The notes: generated by a model not told the origin, from the sequence alone. A stretch of 18,120 nucleotides of DNA from DATDPY01 sp964395765 (GCA_964395765.1 CAYNCU010000071.1:1-18120); one strand, 5' to 3'. Counted from the first letter of the stretch, positions 6,380 through 15,066 are shown. Program-made: numbers and translations.

Positions 6380-9052
6380 TCACAACGAAAACCAGTACGA
6401 AAACTTAACCAAGAATATACTGTCGGGGAAGCGGTTCCACAACTGGCCCATGGAATCTCCCAGGCCGGTATTGACCGGGTTGACATTACCGGTCACGTCG
6501 CTTGACCAGACTAAATAAAGTAATGACCCCGGCCGGTATTCCCACTTGGCCACGAAATTCGACCGGAACTGGTGAAAATTGAAATCAGGATCGCTGATCG
6601 TATAGTCCAGGGTGTTATCGATATTTTCATCCAGCCATAATTGATCTCCGGTACGCACGGGATCATTATACAAGGAAAACCGGTTGTAATATTCGCGGGA
6701 TTCAGGATTAGTGATATATTTAAAATCCTTATAATATCCTCTGGATACGAATGGGCTTCCATAATACTGAATTGAAAATACAGGTGTAATGCTGTAATCG
6801 ATCCTGAAGGTGAGCCCGATGGTTTTCTGGTCAATCGTCCCGAGAATATATCTTGTTCCCTGGGTCGCATTTAGAGTAGTTACATACTGAAGTTCATTAT
6901 GATTATGGGCATAGTTGGCCGTAACACCGATGAGTAGTGTATTGACCGGCCTGAAGTTAATTCCAGGGCTGAGGGAATAATTCCGGAGGGAATTATGACC
7001 GTTATGATTAAATTCATAATCGAGCTGGGCGGAAATATTTTTTGAATGGTCGGTCCCCAGTTCCCCGAAGGAATAAACCGTGTAGGGGACTTTCATATCA
7101 TAACCACCGCGTAAAATGCGTGTATCAATTGATTGGGTGTGGTAAATCAGGTTGAATAAAAGACTCCACCGGTTGCTGAATTGTGAAGTATAGATCAAAT
7201 GGGAACCGGACCCAAGGTATGCGCCGCCGAAGTTCCAGTCATTGAATTGTTGCAGGTCGACACGGTAGGCGCGAAAGATGGACACAGGATGGTTAACGAT
7301 GAAAGCAACATTATTTTGTTGTTCGATCAAATCCGCGGATTGCATATATCCCAAATCGTTCAATTCCGTTCCGGGCGAAATCCACTTTACCTGTGTTGAA
7401 TACTGCCAGTTGCCGGTGGCCTTCCCGATTTTGAATATTCCACCGTAACCGTTCAGTGCCGTGAGGGTAGTATCCAGCCCGAGGTAGCTCGCCCCCGGGC
7501 GCTGGTAGTATCTTGCTGAAGATTCCTGCAGCAAAGTAATGGCATGAGTACTTCCGGTTATATGGCTTCCGATCAGTCGGGTATCGATATAGTATTTTTT
7601 ATTATGCCACTGGTGCAGGAAATCGAGCCCGCCTGTATAGGCATCGTCGGTTAAAAAGTTGAGGCTTACATCATGAATGAAGCGGTTCGTAGAAGTAAAA
7701 ATTCCGCCGATAACCGTATTGCCTTCATGATAATCTTTCTGAATGCGGGCAACAGTATAACTTGTCAGGGGTTCTACCGTCCTTCGGCTTTCAATATTGT
7801 TTTCATCCGTAATTTTTGCCTTTTCATCGGCGGTAATACTTTGAAGGACACCGACCGATAAGCCGTCGGACGTTTTGCCGCTGATCTTTATCGCGCTCAG
7901 TATGGCGGTCTTATCCGGGGCCTTAACGTAATATCCATTCAGGGTATCCAGCGGCAACGACGGCGCATGCCCGATCCGCCGCGAATAAAAAAGATTTATA
8001 TCATCAAAATCATATTGGAAAATAGTCTCGCCTTCCAGGAAGAACGGTCGTTTCTCCTGGTAAAAAGTTTCAAAGGCGCTAAGGTTTAAAACCGAAGGAT
8101 CGGATTCCACCTGCCCGAAGTCGGGGTTTACTGTCAGGTCGACTGTAAAATTACTGGTGAGCCCGATCTTGGCATCAAGTCCCACACGTCCATTCCATGA
8201 TCTTCCTTTATCGGCATAAGGATTGGCGGGATCTTTCCTGAAGGTAGAAAGCTTCGCCAAACCATAGGGCATGACTTCAAGGCGCTGGGATTTTTTCAAT
8301 CCCTTGATTCCATGTAATTCCCCGAACTGGTAAATGATGCCCGGGCCGGTTTTGGAAAGGGGCTCCCAGTCACTTTCTTCCTGTAGCCGGTCAAGCCAGC
8401 GCCAGCAATGCATCCCCCAAACCTGAACATCTTCTTTGCTGAATCGTAACTGGCTTAACGGGATTTCCATTTCCGCCGTCCAGGCACTGTCTTCCAATCC
8501 TGTTTTACCATACCACACCGGGTTCCAGCTAGTGTCCCAGTTTTCCGGGTTATATAAAATCAAGTCTATTTTCTGGCCCCAGGCGGTCAGGTCGAATTCA
8601 AAACCGGTGCGGTGGTCATGATAGCTGTCAAAATTGATACCGACAACATCTCCCGAGCCAAAATCATCCCGCAATCCGGCGTAGCGATGAATCTTATCAG
8701 GTTCGGTGTCAAAGGCCCTTATGGCTACATAAATATTTTTGTCATCATACAATATCTTCAGCTCGGTTTTTTGAGGTGGTTTTGCCCCTTCATTGGGAGT
8801 GTATTCCGTAAAATTGCCGGCCCATACACCGGTCTTCCAGCATTCATCATCAAGCTTGCCGTCAATGACGGGCCTCGGAGTGGTTAATCTTTGCGTGGTA
8901 TAAACACGGGGATGCTTTACACTGTTTCCATGAGCAGTATCCGCCGGAAAATTTCTAAATGTATGTTTCCCGGGAAATGAATCGGCATGATCACTTAATG
9001 CCAGTAAAAGAAACAGGGTAACCGTTGAAAAAATAATTCGCAACAAGTTCAT
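6380..9052 (-). CDS. DUF5916 protein with N-terminal CBM9-like domain, probable outer-membrane beta-barrel
   Basis: This 890-residue protein has an N-terminal signal peptide (hydrophobic run to about residue 20). Residues about 55-230 form a carbohydrate-binding family 9-like domain (RPVIDGKLDDECWK, then YDDKNIYVAIRAFD and the EMEIPLSQLRF segment). From about residue 250 comes the DUF5916 region (VNPDFGQVESDPSVLNLSAFE, EKRPFFLEG). The rest is rich in alternating aromatic beta-strands and ends with FSYWFSL, as in outer-membrane barrels. The family is very common in Bacteroidota; its function is unknown, and binding of a glycan or other envelope ligand is inferred from the CBM9-like fold only. 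It is the sole gene between a good -7 promoter element (9089-9096) and the repeat at 6329-6375, so it is probably transcribed alone. It is unrelated by pathway to the hydrogenase genes. Confidence 0.9.
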   Translation of the reverse strand: MNLLRIIFSTVTLFLLLALSDHADSFPGKHTFRNFPADTAHGNSVKHPRVYTTQRLTTPRPVIDGKLDDECWKTGVWAGNFTEYTPNEGAKPPQKTELKILYDDKNIYVAIRAFDTEPDKIHRYAGLRDDFGSGDVVGINFDSYHDHRTGFEFDLTAWGQKIDLILYNPENWDTSWNPVWYGKTGLEDSAWTAEMEIPLSQLRFSKEDVQVWGMHCWRWLDRLQEESDWEPLSKTGPGIIYQFGELHGIKGLKKSQRLEVMPYGLAKLSTFRKDPANPYADKGRSWNGRVGLDAKIGLTSNFTVDLTVNPDFGQVESDPSVLNLSAFETFYQEKRPFFLEGETIFQYDFDDINLFYSRRIGHAPSLPLDTLNGYYVKAPDKTAILSAIKISGKTSDGLSVGVLQSITADEKAKITDENNIESRRTVEPLTSYTVARIQKDYHEGNTVIGGIFTSTNRFIHDVSLNFLTDDAYTGGLDFLHQWHNKKYYIDTRLIGSHITGSTHAITLLQESSARYYQRPGASYLGLDTTLTALNGYGGIFKIGKATGNWQYSTQVKWISPGTELNDLGYMQSADLIEQQNNVAFIVNHPVSIFRAYRVDLQQFNDWNFGGAYLGSGSHLIYTSQFSNRWSLLFNLIYHTQSIDTRILRGGYDMKVPYTVYSFGELGTDHSKNISAQLDYEFNHNGHNSLRNYSLSPGINFRPVNTLLIGVTANYAHNHNELQYVTTLNATQGTRYILGTIDQKTIGLTFRIDYSITPVFSIQYYGSPFVSRGYYKDFKYITNPESREYYNRFSLYNDPVRTGDQLWLDENIDNTLDYTISDPDFNFHQFRSNFVAKWEYRPGSLLYLVWSSDVTGNVNPVNTGLGDSMGQLWNRFPDSIFLVKFSYWFSL

Positions 9053-9088
9053 GGATCAGGGTAATCTTTTTCATTAAAAATAGGTACC

Positions 9089-9116
9089 CAAAAATAGGCA
9101 AGAATCTCTAACCAAA
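9089..9116 (-). promoter_or_regulatory. Bacteroidota-type promoter for the DUF5916 gene
   Basis: Read on the minus strand, TATTTTTG (9096-9089) matches the Bacteroidota -7 consensus TAnnTTTG exactly. TTTG (9116-9113) lies 16 bases upstream as a -33 element, somewhat closer than the usual spacing of about 19-21. The -7 element ends 36 bases before the ATG at 9052. The prediction is from motif and position only. Confidence 0.55.
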
Positions 9117-9186
9117 TACATGATTTTATAAAATTCAAAGGATTTTTATCCCTGCGGAAGAAAATGGATGTGGCCGGAAGAAGGTA

Positions 9187-10380
9187 TTACAATAAAAACA
9201 GAAAGCCGGAAATGCCGGTCACCATGATTAGTGAAGCCATGAAAAGCAATCCGGGAATAAAGCCGGATATCCAACCGGTTAATGATAGCAACAAAACCGT
9301 CTCATTCAATATAAATCCCAATAACAGGTTTATCGAGGATATCCTGATTGGAATGATAGCCGGCTTGTTCAACTTGCCCTTCAGGTAAAAGAACAACAGT
9401 CCGAAAGATACGAAACCGATTAATACAAGGTGAAGGTAGGCAATAATCAGGTTACGATTTGATTGTATAAAGTCCGTTAACTGAGGCAGGGCGGAGATCA
9501 ACTGCAAAAACATTTTTAAAATGAGTGCTGTAACCGACAATTGAATGAACAATGATCCATTAAAATTATCATTCCCTTCCCGTTTCCGCTTGTCTCCCAG
9601 GTAAGCCATCAACAGGTGAATTATAACATACAACTGTAAAGCAGCGCCTGCTCCGCCCGCCAGGTTTAACCACCGGGAATTGTCATGACCGGTAACCGAC
9701 AGCGGGAAAGTAAGAAAAACCGCAACCGTCAGCAACAGCCACGACCGGCGTAACTTGTCCCTGTGTTTTTCTTCCCAGGCGCTGTAAACGACAAGGAAAA
9801 GACCGAGCAGGGCCATAAAGAACCAACCGTTATACTGGAAATGAAGATAAAAATATACGGCATAATTATACCACTCTGTATTTTTAAGACCCATTACGGA
9901 TATCGGGCCCAGGGCAAGCGGGCCCATGGAAGAAATTACCATAAAGACAAAAGCAGTCCGGATGAATACCCAGCCGGTGTTATGATCCCCTTTACTGTTT
10001 TGAAATACGTACCATAGAATTATGAAACCCGAGACCATGGTAAGACTCAACAGGATGATAGACATTACTCCGTAACCCTCCCACGGGAAACTGATGAACA
10101 TAGCCAATACACATAACTGGAAAACAATAATAGAAAATAAAAGCAGGTTTTTTATCCGGGCCTCCAGCCTTTCCAGGACCAGGTAAAACAGCGCCAGGGT
10201 TACCCACCCAAGGAACATTACGTGCGAGTGAACCTGCAGCCAGTTTAAAAAATTAAACCCCCCGAAAGGTCGCATAATATAATATCTCAGGAGGGTACCG
10301 AGAATAGCAGCTATTAGAAAATTAAATAATGGAAGTTTTCGGATTATGGGATAGAAATTTTTCTTACTCAACATTTTCAT
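9187..10380 (-). CDS. Polytopic membrane protein, about 12 helices, resembling NnrS / heme-copper oxidase subunit I
   Basis: This 397-residue protein is almost wholly hydrophobic with about twelve predicted transmembrane helices. Helix 2 contains QVHSHVMFLGWVTLALFY; a His motif followed by a Phe-Gly-Trp-like turn is reminiscent of the heme-ligand helix in NnrS and heme-copper oxidase subunit I. Other membrane histidines occur in YFYLHFQYNGWFF, YVIIHLLMAYL and IIAYLHLVLIGF. The full six-histidine set of a working oxidase, including the paired CuB histidines, is not seen, so this is not a terminal oxidase. Its start follows the stop of the 351-residue membrane protein gene by one base, so the two are probably translationally coupled and form a complex. 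Heme or copper binding is inference. No exact family name can be given from sequence alone. Confidence 0.8.
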   Translation of the reverse strand: MKMLSKKNFYPIIRKLPLFNFLIAAILGTLLRYYIMRPFGGFNFLNWLQVHSHVMFLGWVTLALFYLVLERLEARIKNLLLFSIIVFQLCVLAMFISFPWEGYGVMSIILLSLTMVSGFIILWYVFQNSKGDHNTGWVFIRTAFVFMVISSMGPLALGPISVMGLKNTEWYNYAVYFYLHFQYNGWFFMALLGLFLVVYSAWEEKHRDKLRRSWLLLTVAVFLTFPLSVTGHDNSRWLNLAGGAGAALQLYVIIHLLMAYLGDKRKREGNDNFNGSLFIQLSVTALILKMFLQLISALPQLTDFIQSNRNLIIAYLHLVLIGFVSFGLLFFYLKGKLNKPAIIPIRISSINLLLGFILNETVLLLSLTGWISGFIPGLLFMASLIMVTGISGFLFLL

Positions 10381-10381
10381 T

Positions 10382-11437
10382 TCATATTGCCTGCTTATGC
10401 GGTGAATTTTTCATCAGCAGGAAAAGATGGATGAAAAATCCCAGGAGGGCGATTACATTCAACAGGCCCGATAATTCACGAAGTTTAAATAAAACATCAA
10501 AATCCGCGAAAAGCCTGATGACCAGTGAAAATTGAAGGAGCAGGCACCATAAATACAGTGACACATGGAATGCCCTTTTAGGAATTCCGGCAATACCCGG
10601 GTAAATCACCGGACCGTGGGCGAATATCATTGAAAAGGTAAATCCCAGGAAAAAAGCATGGATGGTTGCATCATACATATATACCGATGAGGGTTTGAAA
10701 AAAAGCAATAAGCCGGTGACCAGTAACCATACAAAGCCTGCCAGAAGATTGAAAGCGATATACCGGTGTAGTCCCGGCATTCTCAGGGATTTAACGGCAA
10801 CATCGTAACGAATCAGCCATAATGCCATAAGCATCATTGAAAAACCGGTGAGCAGATGACCGCTTCCATGGAAATTAAAAACCAGGCCGATGAAAAACAA
10901 ACTTATACAGATCAGAAGAACGGAAGAGGCGGATTTACTTACCGGAAGAAATTTTGTTAATTCCATCCTTTCCCCGGTGACGAGCAGAAGTAGGAATGCA
11001 AACCAGAAGGAAACGGAGGCCGGATAAAAGTGGGAATTCATCAGCATCAGGTAACCGGCCAGTAAAGATAGGGTTCCAATCAGCATGATCAGCGTGTACA
11101 ATTCCCTGTACATGCTATACAGATAAATGAAAATTCCCGCCAGGGCGATACCCCCGATAAATAATAACTGCAAGCCTGCAATAAATTTTCCCGTAAGGAA
11201 AAATATAACCGAGACTGAATTGATAAGTGGAAAAATATATAAAAATGTTTTCCTGAAATTCACAATTCGTTCAAGCAATATAACCGAACATAAAAAGCTG
11301 CCTACCATAATGGCACCATGCTGTGCCACCGCATTATTCCCAGGGAACATCCATCCCATTCTGATGAGACCGTTATAAGTCCCCAGCACCAGGGAGATCA
11401 ACACGAACGGTAAGATGAAGAAAACTTTTCTATTCAT
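10382..11437 (-). CDS. Polytopic membrane protein of unknown function, NnrS-like, partner of the adjacent 397-residue protein
   Basis: This 351-residue protein has about ten to eleven predicted transmembrane helices. Two motifs stand out: NNAVAQHGAIMVGSFL followed by LLERIVNF, and DATIHAFFLGFTFSMIF followed by AHGPVIYP. The His-containing helices and the 'HA..LGF.FSM.F.H.P.I.P' pattern recall a family of uncharacterised NnrS-like membrane proteins found across bacteria. Further histidines occur in NSHFYP and NFHGSGHLL. It is the first gene of a two-gene minus-strand unit; the next gene starts one base after its stop. The divergent START-domain gene lies 164 bases away across a shared intergenic region. 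A role in heme, copper or nitric-oxide metabolism would be the natural guess from NnrS, but nothing in the neighbourhood confirms it. Confidence 0.8.
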   Translation of the reverse strand: MNRKVFFILPFVLISLVLGTYNGLIRMGWMFPGNNAVAQHGAIMVGSFLCSVILLERIVNFRKTFLYIFPLINSVSVIFFLTGKFIAGLQLLFIGGIALAGIFIYLYSMYRELYTLIMLIGTLSLLAGYLMLMNSHFYPASVSFWFAFLLLLVTGERMELTKFLPVSKSASSVLLICISLFFIGLVFNFHGSGHLLTGFSMMLMALWLIRYDVAVKSLRMPGLHRYIAFNLLAGFVWLLVTGLLLFFKPSSVYMYDATIHAFFLGFTFSMIFAHGPVIYPGIAGIPKRAFHVSLYLWCLLLQFSLVIRLFADFDVLFKLRELSGLLNVIALLGFFIHLFLLMKNSPHKQAI

Positions 11438-11512
11438 GGTAGCCCCTCTATTTCCAAAAATTCATCCCCACTATGTCCTTTCTGTAAAAAAATCAGTATT
11501 GGCCTTGCATTT

Positions 11513-11566
11513 TTTCCGGTAAAACATTTCCGGTATTTTTGCATTCTCAGAACCAAATTACCGGAA
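11513..11566 (+). promoter_or_regulatory. Promoter of the first START-domain gene with three TTCCGGTA-like sites (candidate operator)
   Basis: TATTTTTG at 11534-11541 matches the -7 element TAnnTTTG, 60 bases before the ATG at 11602; the -33 element is weak (T-run near 11511). TTTCCGGTA occurs at 11513-11521 and 11527-11535, direct copies 14 bases apart. An inverted TTACCGGAA lies at 11558-11566. The second copy overlaps the -7 box and the third lies downstream of the expected start, as a repressor site might. Confidence 0.45.
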
Positions 11567-11601
11567 GCAAGTTAAAAAAATAAATCAATCATCAGGATAA
11601 T

Positions 11602-12312
11602 ATGAAGGTGGCAAATATTTTTTTGATTTTACTCAGGATATTGTCTTTATCCTCTTTTCTCTTCATTCCTGTTTTTATTTTTGCCCAGGAAAGCAATTTA
11701 AAGGCCCTTGAGGACTGGCAACTTGCAAAAAATTCAGATGGGGTAAAGGTGTATGTAAGGAGAATTGAGGCGGAGCCCGGCCGGGTTGAGAGACAACTGA
11801 AGGCTGAAATGACCATGAATGCTTCCCTTTCTGCTGCAGTGGCCACTTTAAGGGATGATAAGGAACTGACTCACTGGATTAACCGGGCCGTGGAAAGCTT
11901 TAATTTCAATATCAAGGATAACCATTTCTGGAATAATTATATTCAATTTCAGATTCCATGGCCCCTTAATAACCAGGATGTAATCACAAAAAATTACCTT
12001 TCCCAGGATTCCTTAACCCGAATAGTGACGCTGACCATATATGCCGACAATGATAAATTGCCCGTGCGTGACCATGTCGACAGGATTCCCAGCTTTGAAG
12101 GTTCATGGACCATAAAACCCGTCGGGAATGGGAAAATATCGCTGGCCTATACCATTTATGCCGGGCAAAAACCCTGGCTTCCATGGTGGGTCATCAGTGC
12201 CTTTGTAGAATACGGTGTTTGGAAAACGCTGATCGATATGAGAACCGTGATCCGGGATAAGTATACCAGGGGAGTGACCCTGGATTACATTCGTCCCGGG
12301 GAAGATCACTGA
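11602..12312 (+). CDS. Secreted START/SRPBCC-domain protein (paralog 1)
   Basis: This 236-residue protein has a signal peptide with a probable cut after FIFA at about residue 28, so it should act outside the cytoplasm. The rest (about residues 40-225) is one START-type lipid-binding domain. Visible features are DWQLAKNSDGVKVYVRR at the start, an ATLRDDKELTHWI helix, FQIPWPLNNQD, DHVDRIPSFEGSW, and AGQKPWLPWWV. These patterns recur in bacterial START-domain proteins, which have a helix-grip hydrophobic pocket. It is clearly paralogous to the protein at 13572-14255, sharing the IPWPLxNQD and G.KPWLP segments. The ligand is unknown. It converges with the HTH regulator gene, with only six bases between the two stops. 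A -7 promoter element lies 60 bases upstream. The start at 11602 is supported by the signal peptide beginning there. Confidence 0.85.
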   Translation: MKVANIFLILLRILSLSSFLFIPVFIFAQESNLKALEDWQLAKNSDGVKVYVRRIEAEPGRVERQLKAEMTMNASLSAAVATLRDDKELTHWINRAVESFNFNIKDNHFWNNYIQFQIPWPLNNQDVITKNYLSQDSLTRIVTLTIYADNDKLPVRDHVDRIPSFEGSWTIKPVGNGKISLAYTIYAGQKPWLPWWVISAFVEYGVWKTLIDMRTVIRDKYTRGVTLDYIRPGEDH

Positions 12313-12318
12313 ATTTTA

Positions 12319-13320
12319 CTATTTTATCCTGCTTCTCAATTCCTCGATTTTATCATACATATTTTTAAAAAATCTGGCTCTTTCTTTTTCCGACGATGAA
12401 CTGATCAGGGTACTGTTTTTTATAATGTTATTCAACGATGTGTAAGTATCCCTGCAAAAATCACCATCCGTGGTGGAAATAATATTCATGACATTGTGAG
12501 CGAGATGGACCATGCCAAAATCACCCATGTTGAAATAAACCGTGTTATCCATGATGATCACCTCATTAAAATACAATTTGAAATTATTACGTTCCCTGTC
12601 GGGCTCACTGTTCAAATCGAATTTGCCCCCGACTTCAGCCTGTTTTTGTACATGATGGATTACCGTTTTATATTCATCCAGCAAATCAAATACATCCGAT
12701 TTATCCCGGAACCTTCCTGAGTTGTAATAATATTCGATCTGTCGAAGCGTTATCGTAATCGCCTCCTCACTCCAGATCTCTGTACTGGGAATGGACAGGT
12801 AATTACGCCAGACATTTCCCGCCATTTTGAGAGTATCATCGTCAATGATTCCAGGGTCGAACAGAAGGTCTTCCATTCCCGGAAAATTATTGATATTTCG
12901 CATCCAGAAAAACAATTTGAAAGCCGCCAGTTTCGGCATTATAAAAAAATAAAATAAAGGAATATCCTTGGCGCCGTAGATGATCTCCTTGAGATCATAA
13001 ACACTCAGCATTTTCATATTCTGGGTGATGGAATCAAACCAGGCTTTATAATCAAACTTCTCCGGGTTGATCGCCCGGTAACTGAAGATCACCGAATCGG
13101 AGGTACTGGTAAATAAGGCATCCATGGATATGCCGAATTTAGTACACAGTTTTTTCAACTCCTCAAGGGAAAGGCTGGTTTCACCCCGGATACGCCGGTA
13201 AGCACTATCCGTACTTATGTTGAGTTCATCGGCAACGATGTCAACAAGGACAAGATTGGGTGTGATCTTTCCTTTAATTTCATTGAAGAATTTTACCTGG
13301 ATATTAAACTGGTCGTCCAT
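12319..13320 (-). CDS. HTH transcriptional regulator, BetR-like family of Bacteroidota
   Basis: This 333-residue protein begins with a helix-turn-helix domain (about residues 20-72: VDIVADELNISTDSAYRRIR, then SLSLEELKKLCTKFGISMDALF). This matches the BetR-like regulators of Bacteroidota with an XRE-like fold. The remaining 260 residues are mostly helical, with no signal peptide or membrane span, and likely sense a ligand or dimerise; their fold is not recognised. It is transcribed away from the second START gene (13572) and towards the first (11602), so it sits between the two paralogs. That arrangement suggests it controls one or both, but this is inference. The shared 251-base region with the second START gene contains the 27-codon ORF. 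No autoregulatory site was identified with confidence. Confidence 0.82.
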   Translation of the reverse strand: MDDQFNIQVKFFNEIKGKITPNLVLVDIVADELNISTDSAYRRIRGETSLSLEELKKLCTKFGISMDALFTSTSDSVIFSYRAINPEKFDYKAWFDSITQNMKMLSVYDLKEIIYGAKDIPLFYFFIMPKLAAFKLFFWMRNINNFPGMEDLLFDPGIIDDDTLKMAGNVWRNYLSIPSTEIWSEEAITITLRQIEYYYNSGRFRDKSDVFDLLDEYKTVIHHVQKQAEVGGKFDLNSEPDRERNNFKLYFNEVIIMDNTVYFNMGDFGMVHLAHNVMNIISTTDGDFCRDTYTSLNNIIKNSTLISSSSEKERARFFKNMYDKIEELRSRIK

Positions 13321-13491
13321 TGGTTGATAGGTTTATTGAATTGGTTCAAACAGGGTTAAATGTAATTTTTCGGATTTTGGGGATTTTTCATAAATCGATA
13401 ATAATTAAATAAAATTTCGCAAAAAGTGCAATTATTAGGACAATTAGATGAGTAAAAAAATCAAAAACGCCCCCTGGTTATATACATCGAT

Positions 13492-13575
13492 ATGAATATA
13501 AGATTCATAATATTAAATATTCTTGCTACTCTCATTCAATTTACTTATTATATTACTTATGGCTTTGACAAATGA
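13492..13575 (+). CDS. Candidate 27-residue hydrophobic leader peptide overlapping the second START gene by ATGA
   Basis: The ORF reads MNIRFIILNILATLIQF then TYYITYGFDK and stops with TGA at 13573-13575. That stop overlaps the ATG (13572-13574) of the next gene as ATGA, the usual sign of translational coupling. The peptide has a positive residue near the N-terminus and a hydrophobic run, so it could insert in the membrane. It is in a different frame from the START gene and could not simply be its N-terminus. No Shine-Dalgarno sequence precedes it. It may instead be chance, given the AT-rich region. Confidence 0.4.
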   Translation: MNIRFIILNILATLIQFTYYITYGFDK

Positions 13576-14255
13576 AGCTATCCGTATTCATAAGTATATT
13601 TCTGCTTTTTATAATTGTCTCTTCAAATTCTTTTAGTCAGGAGGATACGCTACAATACAGCCATAAAGAATGGATACTTAAAAAATCAAAAGATAATATA
13701 AGTTCTTATGTCCGGTGGATCACTTTGAATTCCGGGATTTCGGTCAGACAACGTAAGGTAGAAATGGTTATTCGGTCTACCTTATCTTCAGTTGTAGCCA
13801 CCATAAAGGATGATGCCGCGACAAGACAATGGCTGAGCCGAACGATGCAATGTTATAATTTCAATAAAACTGATAATTTCAGGTGGAGTAACTATACCCG
13901 GTTTGATATCCCCTGGCCATTAAAAAATCAGGATCTGGTTACCAACAATTACCTGACACAAGATTTGAAGACAAAGAACATTCATATTGAAATCCGAGGA
14001 GATTCTATCCTGATCCCTCCCAATGATAATGTTGAGCGGATCCGGAATTTCAATGGGAGTTGGGATATTATTCAGCAGGATAGCAACACTATTCGTGTGG
14101 TTTATAAATTATTTACAGGGGAAAAACCCTGGCTGCCGTTTTGGCTTATTGATCCGATCATTGAATCGGGTCTGGTGGATTCATTTATCAAGATGCAAAA
14201 AATAATTGCTGATAAAAATCGGGAAGAAACAAGACTCAGTTATATCAGTGAATAA
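13572..14255 (+). CDS. Secreted START/SRPBCC-domain protein (paralog 2)
   Basis: This 227-residue protein has a signal peptide (hydrophobic to about residue 21, probable cut after SFS before QED) and one START-type domain over residues about 32-220. Conserved segments include EWILKKSKDNISSYVRW, VVATIKDDAATRQWL, FDIPWPLKNQDLVTNNYL, DNVERIRNFNGSWDI and GEKPWLPFWLI. It aligns over its full length with the protein at 11602-12312, so the two are paralogs, though separated by an oppositely oriented regulator gene. It starts inside the stop codon of a 27-codon ORF and is followed 133 bases later by the response regulator. An SRPBCC hydrophobic pocket is the family feature; ligand and partner are unknown. 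Its surroundings look more AT-rich than those of the first paralog, by eye. Confidence 0.85.
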   Translation: MKLSVFISIFLLFIIVSSNSFSQEDTLQYSHKEWILKKSKDNISSYVRWITLNSGISVRQRKVEMVIRSTLSSVVATIKDDAATRQWLSRTMQCYNFNKTDNFRWSNYTRFDIPWPLKNQDLVTNNYLTQDLKTKNIHIEIRGDSILIPPNDNVERIRNFNGSWDIIQQDSNTIRVVYKLFTGEKPWLPFWLIDPIIESGLVDSFIKMQKIIADKNREETRLSYISE

Positions 14256-14388
14256 ACAGATCAGCCGATTTTTTTTCGTGTGATGTAGGCCAATTATTAT
14301 ACGGTGGTTATAAACGCCATTGTTTACTAAAATACCTATACCTTCAATTTTGCTTTATAATTTTTAAATTAAATTGCACTATAATCCT

Positions 14389-15066
14389 ATGAAAATCCTG
14401 GTCATTGAAGATGAAACGGCGTTGCTCAGGGATATTAAAAAATACCTTGAGGTTGAAAACATGCTGGTAGAGGCGGTTGCAGGATACGGGCAGGCCATGG
14501 ATAAAATAACCGGCAATGATTATGATTGCATCGTGGTCGATATCAACCTGCCTGACGGATCGGGATTCGATATTATTAATGAGCTGAAGGAACAAAATTC
14601 AAAAGCCGGTATTATTATTATTTCCGCACGGCATTCCCTCGACGACAAATTGAAAGGGTTGAACTTAGGCTCGGACGATTACCTGGTAAAACCTTTCCAT
14701 TTAAGCGAATTGAACGCCAGGATCCATGCCATATTCCGGCGGAGATTTTTGGAAGGCAATAATATTACAAGATTCAGGGAAATTACGATCGATCATACTG
14801 CCTTTACGGTCACAATTCATTCCCGGCCGCTGACCCTGACAAGAAAAGAATTCGAACTGATCGCCTATTTTGTAATTAATAAAAACCGCGTGCTGACACA
14901 ATCCGCCATCGTTGAACATTTATGGCATGATGAAATAGAATTTTCCGATTCCTATAATTTTCTTTATACGCATATCAGGAACCTTCGAAAAAAATTACAG
15001 GATGCCGGGTGCATTAATTACCTTAAATCGATATACGGGGTAGGTTATAAATGGGAAGATTCATGA
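14389..15066 (+). CDS. OmpR/PhoB-type two-component response regulator
   Basis: The likely start is the ATG at 14389 (MKILVIEDE); a TTG at 14374 would add five residues and is less likely. The 225-residue protein has an N-terminal receiver domain (acidic pair Glu7/Asp8, phospho-acceptor Asp51 in IVVDINLPDGSG, conserved Lys in YLVKPF near residue 105). It then has a C-terminal winged-helix DNA-binding domain (about residues 130-225; LTRKEFELIAYF, LRKKL, SIYGVGYKW). It should bind DNA when phosphorylated by the kinase encoded next, with which it overlaps by ATGA. The target genes are unknown. Gene proximity to the START paralogs, 133 bases upstream, hints at but does not show a functional link. 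Confidence 0.93.
   Translation: MKILVIEDETALLRDIKKYLEVENMLVEAVAGYGQAMDKITGNDYDCIVVDINLPDGSGFDIINELKEQNSKAGIIIISARHSLDDKLKGLNLGSDDYLVKPFHLSELNARIHAIFRRRFLEGNNITRFREITIDHTAFTVTIHSRPLTLTRKEFELIAYFVINKNRVLTQSAIVEHLWHDEIEFSDSYNFLYTHIRNLRKKLQDAGCINYLKSIYGVGYKWEDS

Noticed and set aside
8612..8887. Plus-strand open frame inside the DUF5916 gene
   Set aside because: It is a shadow of the minus-strand CBM9-like coding region with no recognisable product.
9053..9186. Short GGAT/ATCC stem after the 397-residue membrane gene as a terminator
   Set aside because: The stem is only four base pairs with no convincing U-tract; it was not supported strongly enough to list.
14374..14388. TTG start extending the response regulator by five residues
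   Set aside because: The receiver domain begins properly at the ATG at 14389 (MKILVIEDE), so the extra residues have no support.
15051..15062. ATG extending the histidine kinase by four residues
   Set aside because: The ATG at 15063 forms a standard ATGA overlap with the response regulator stop and gives a better start to the first membrane helix.
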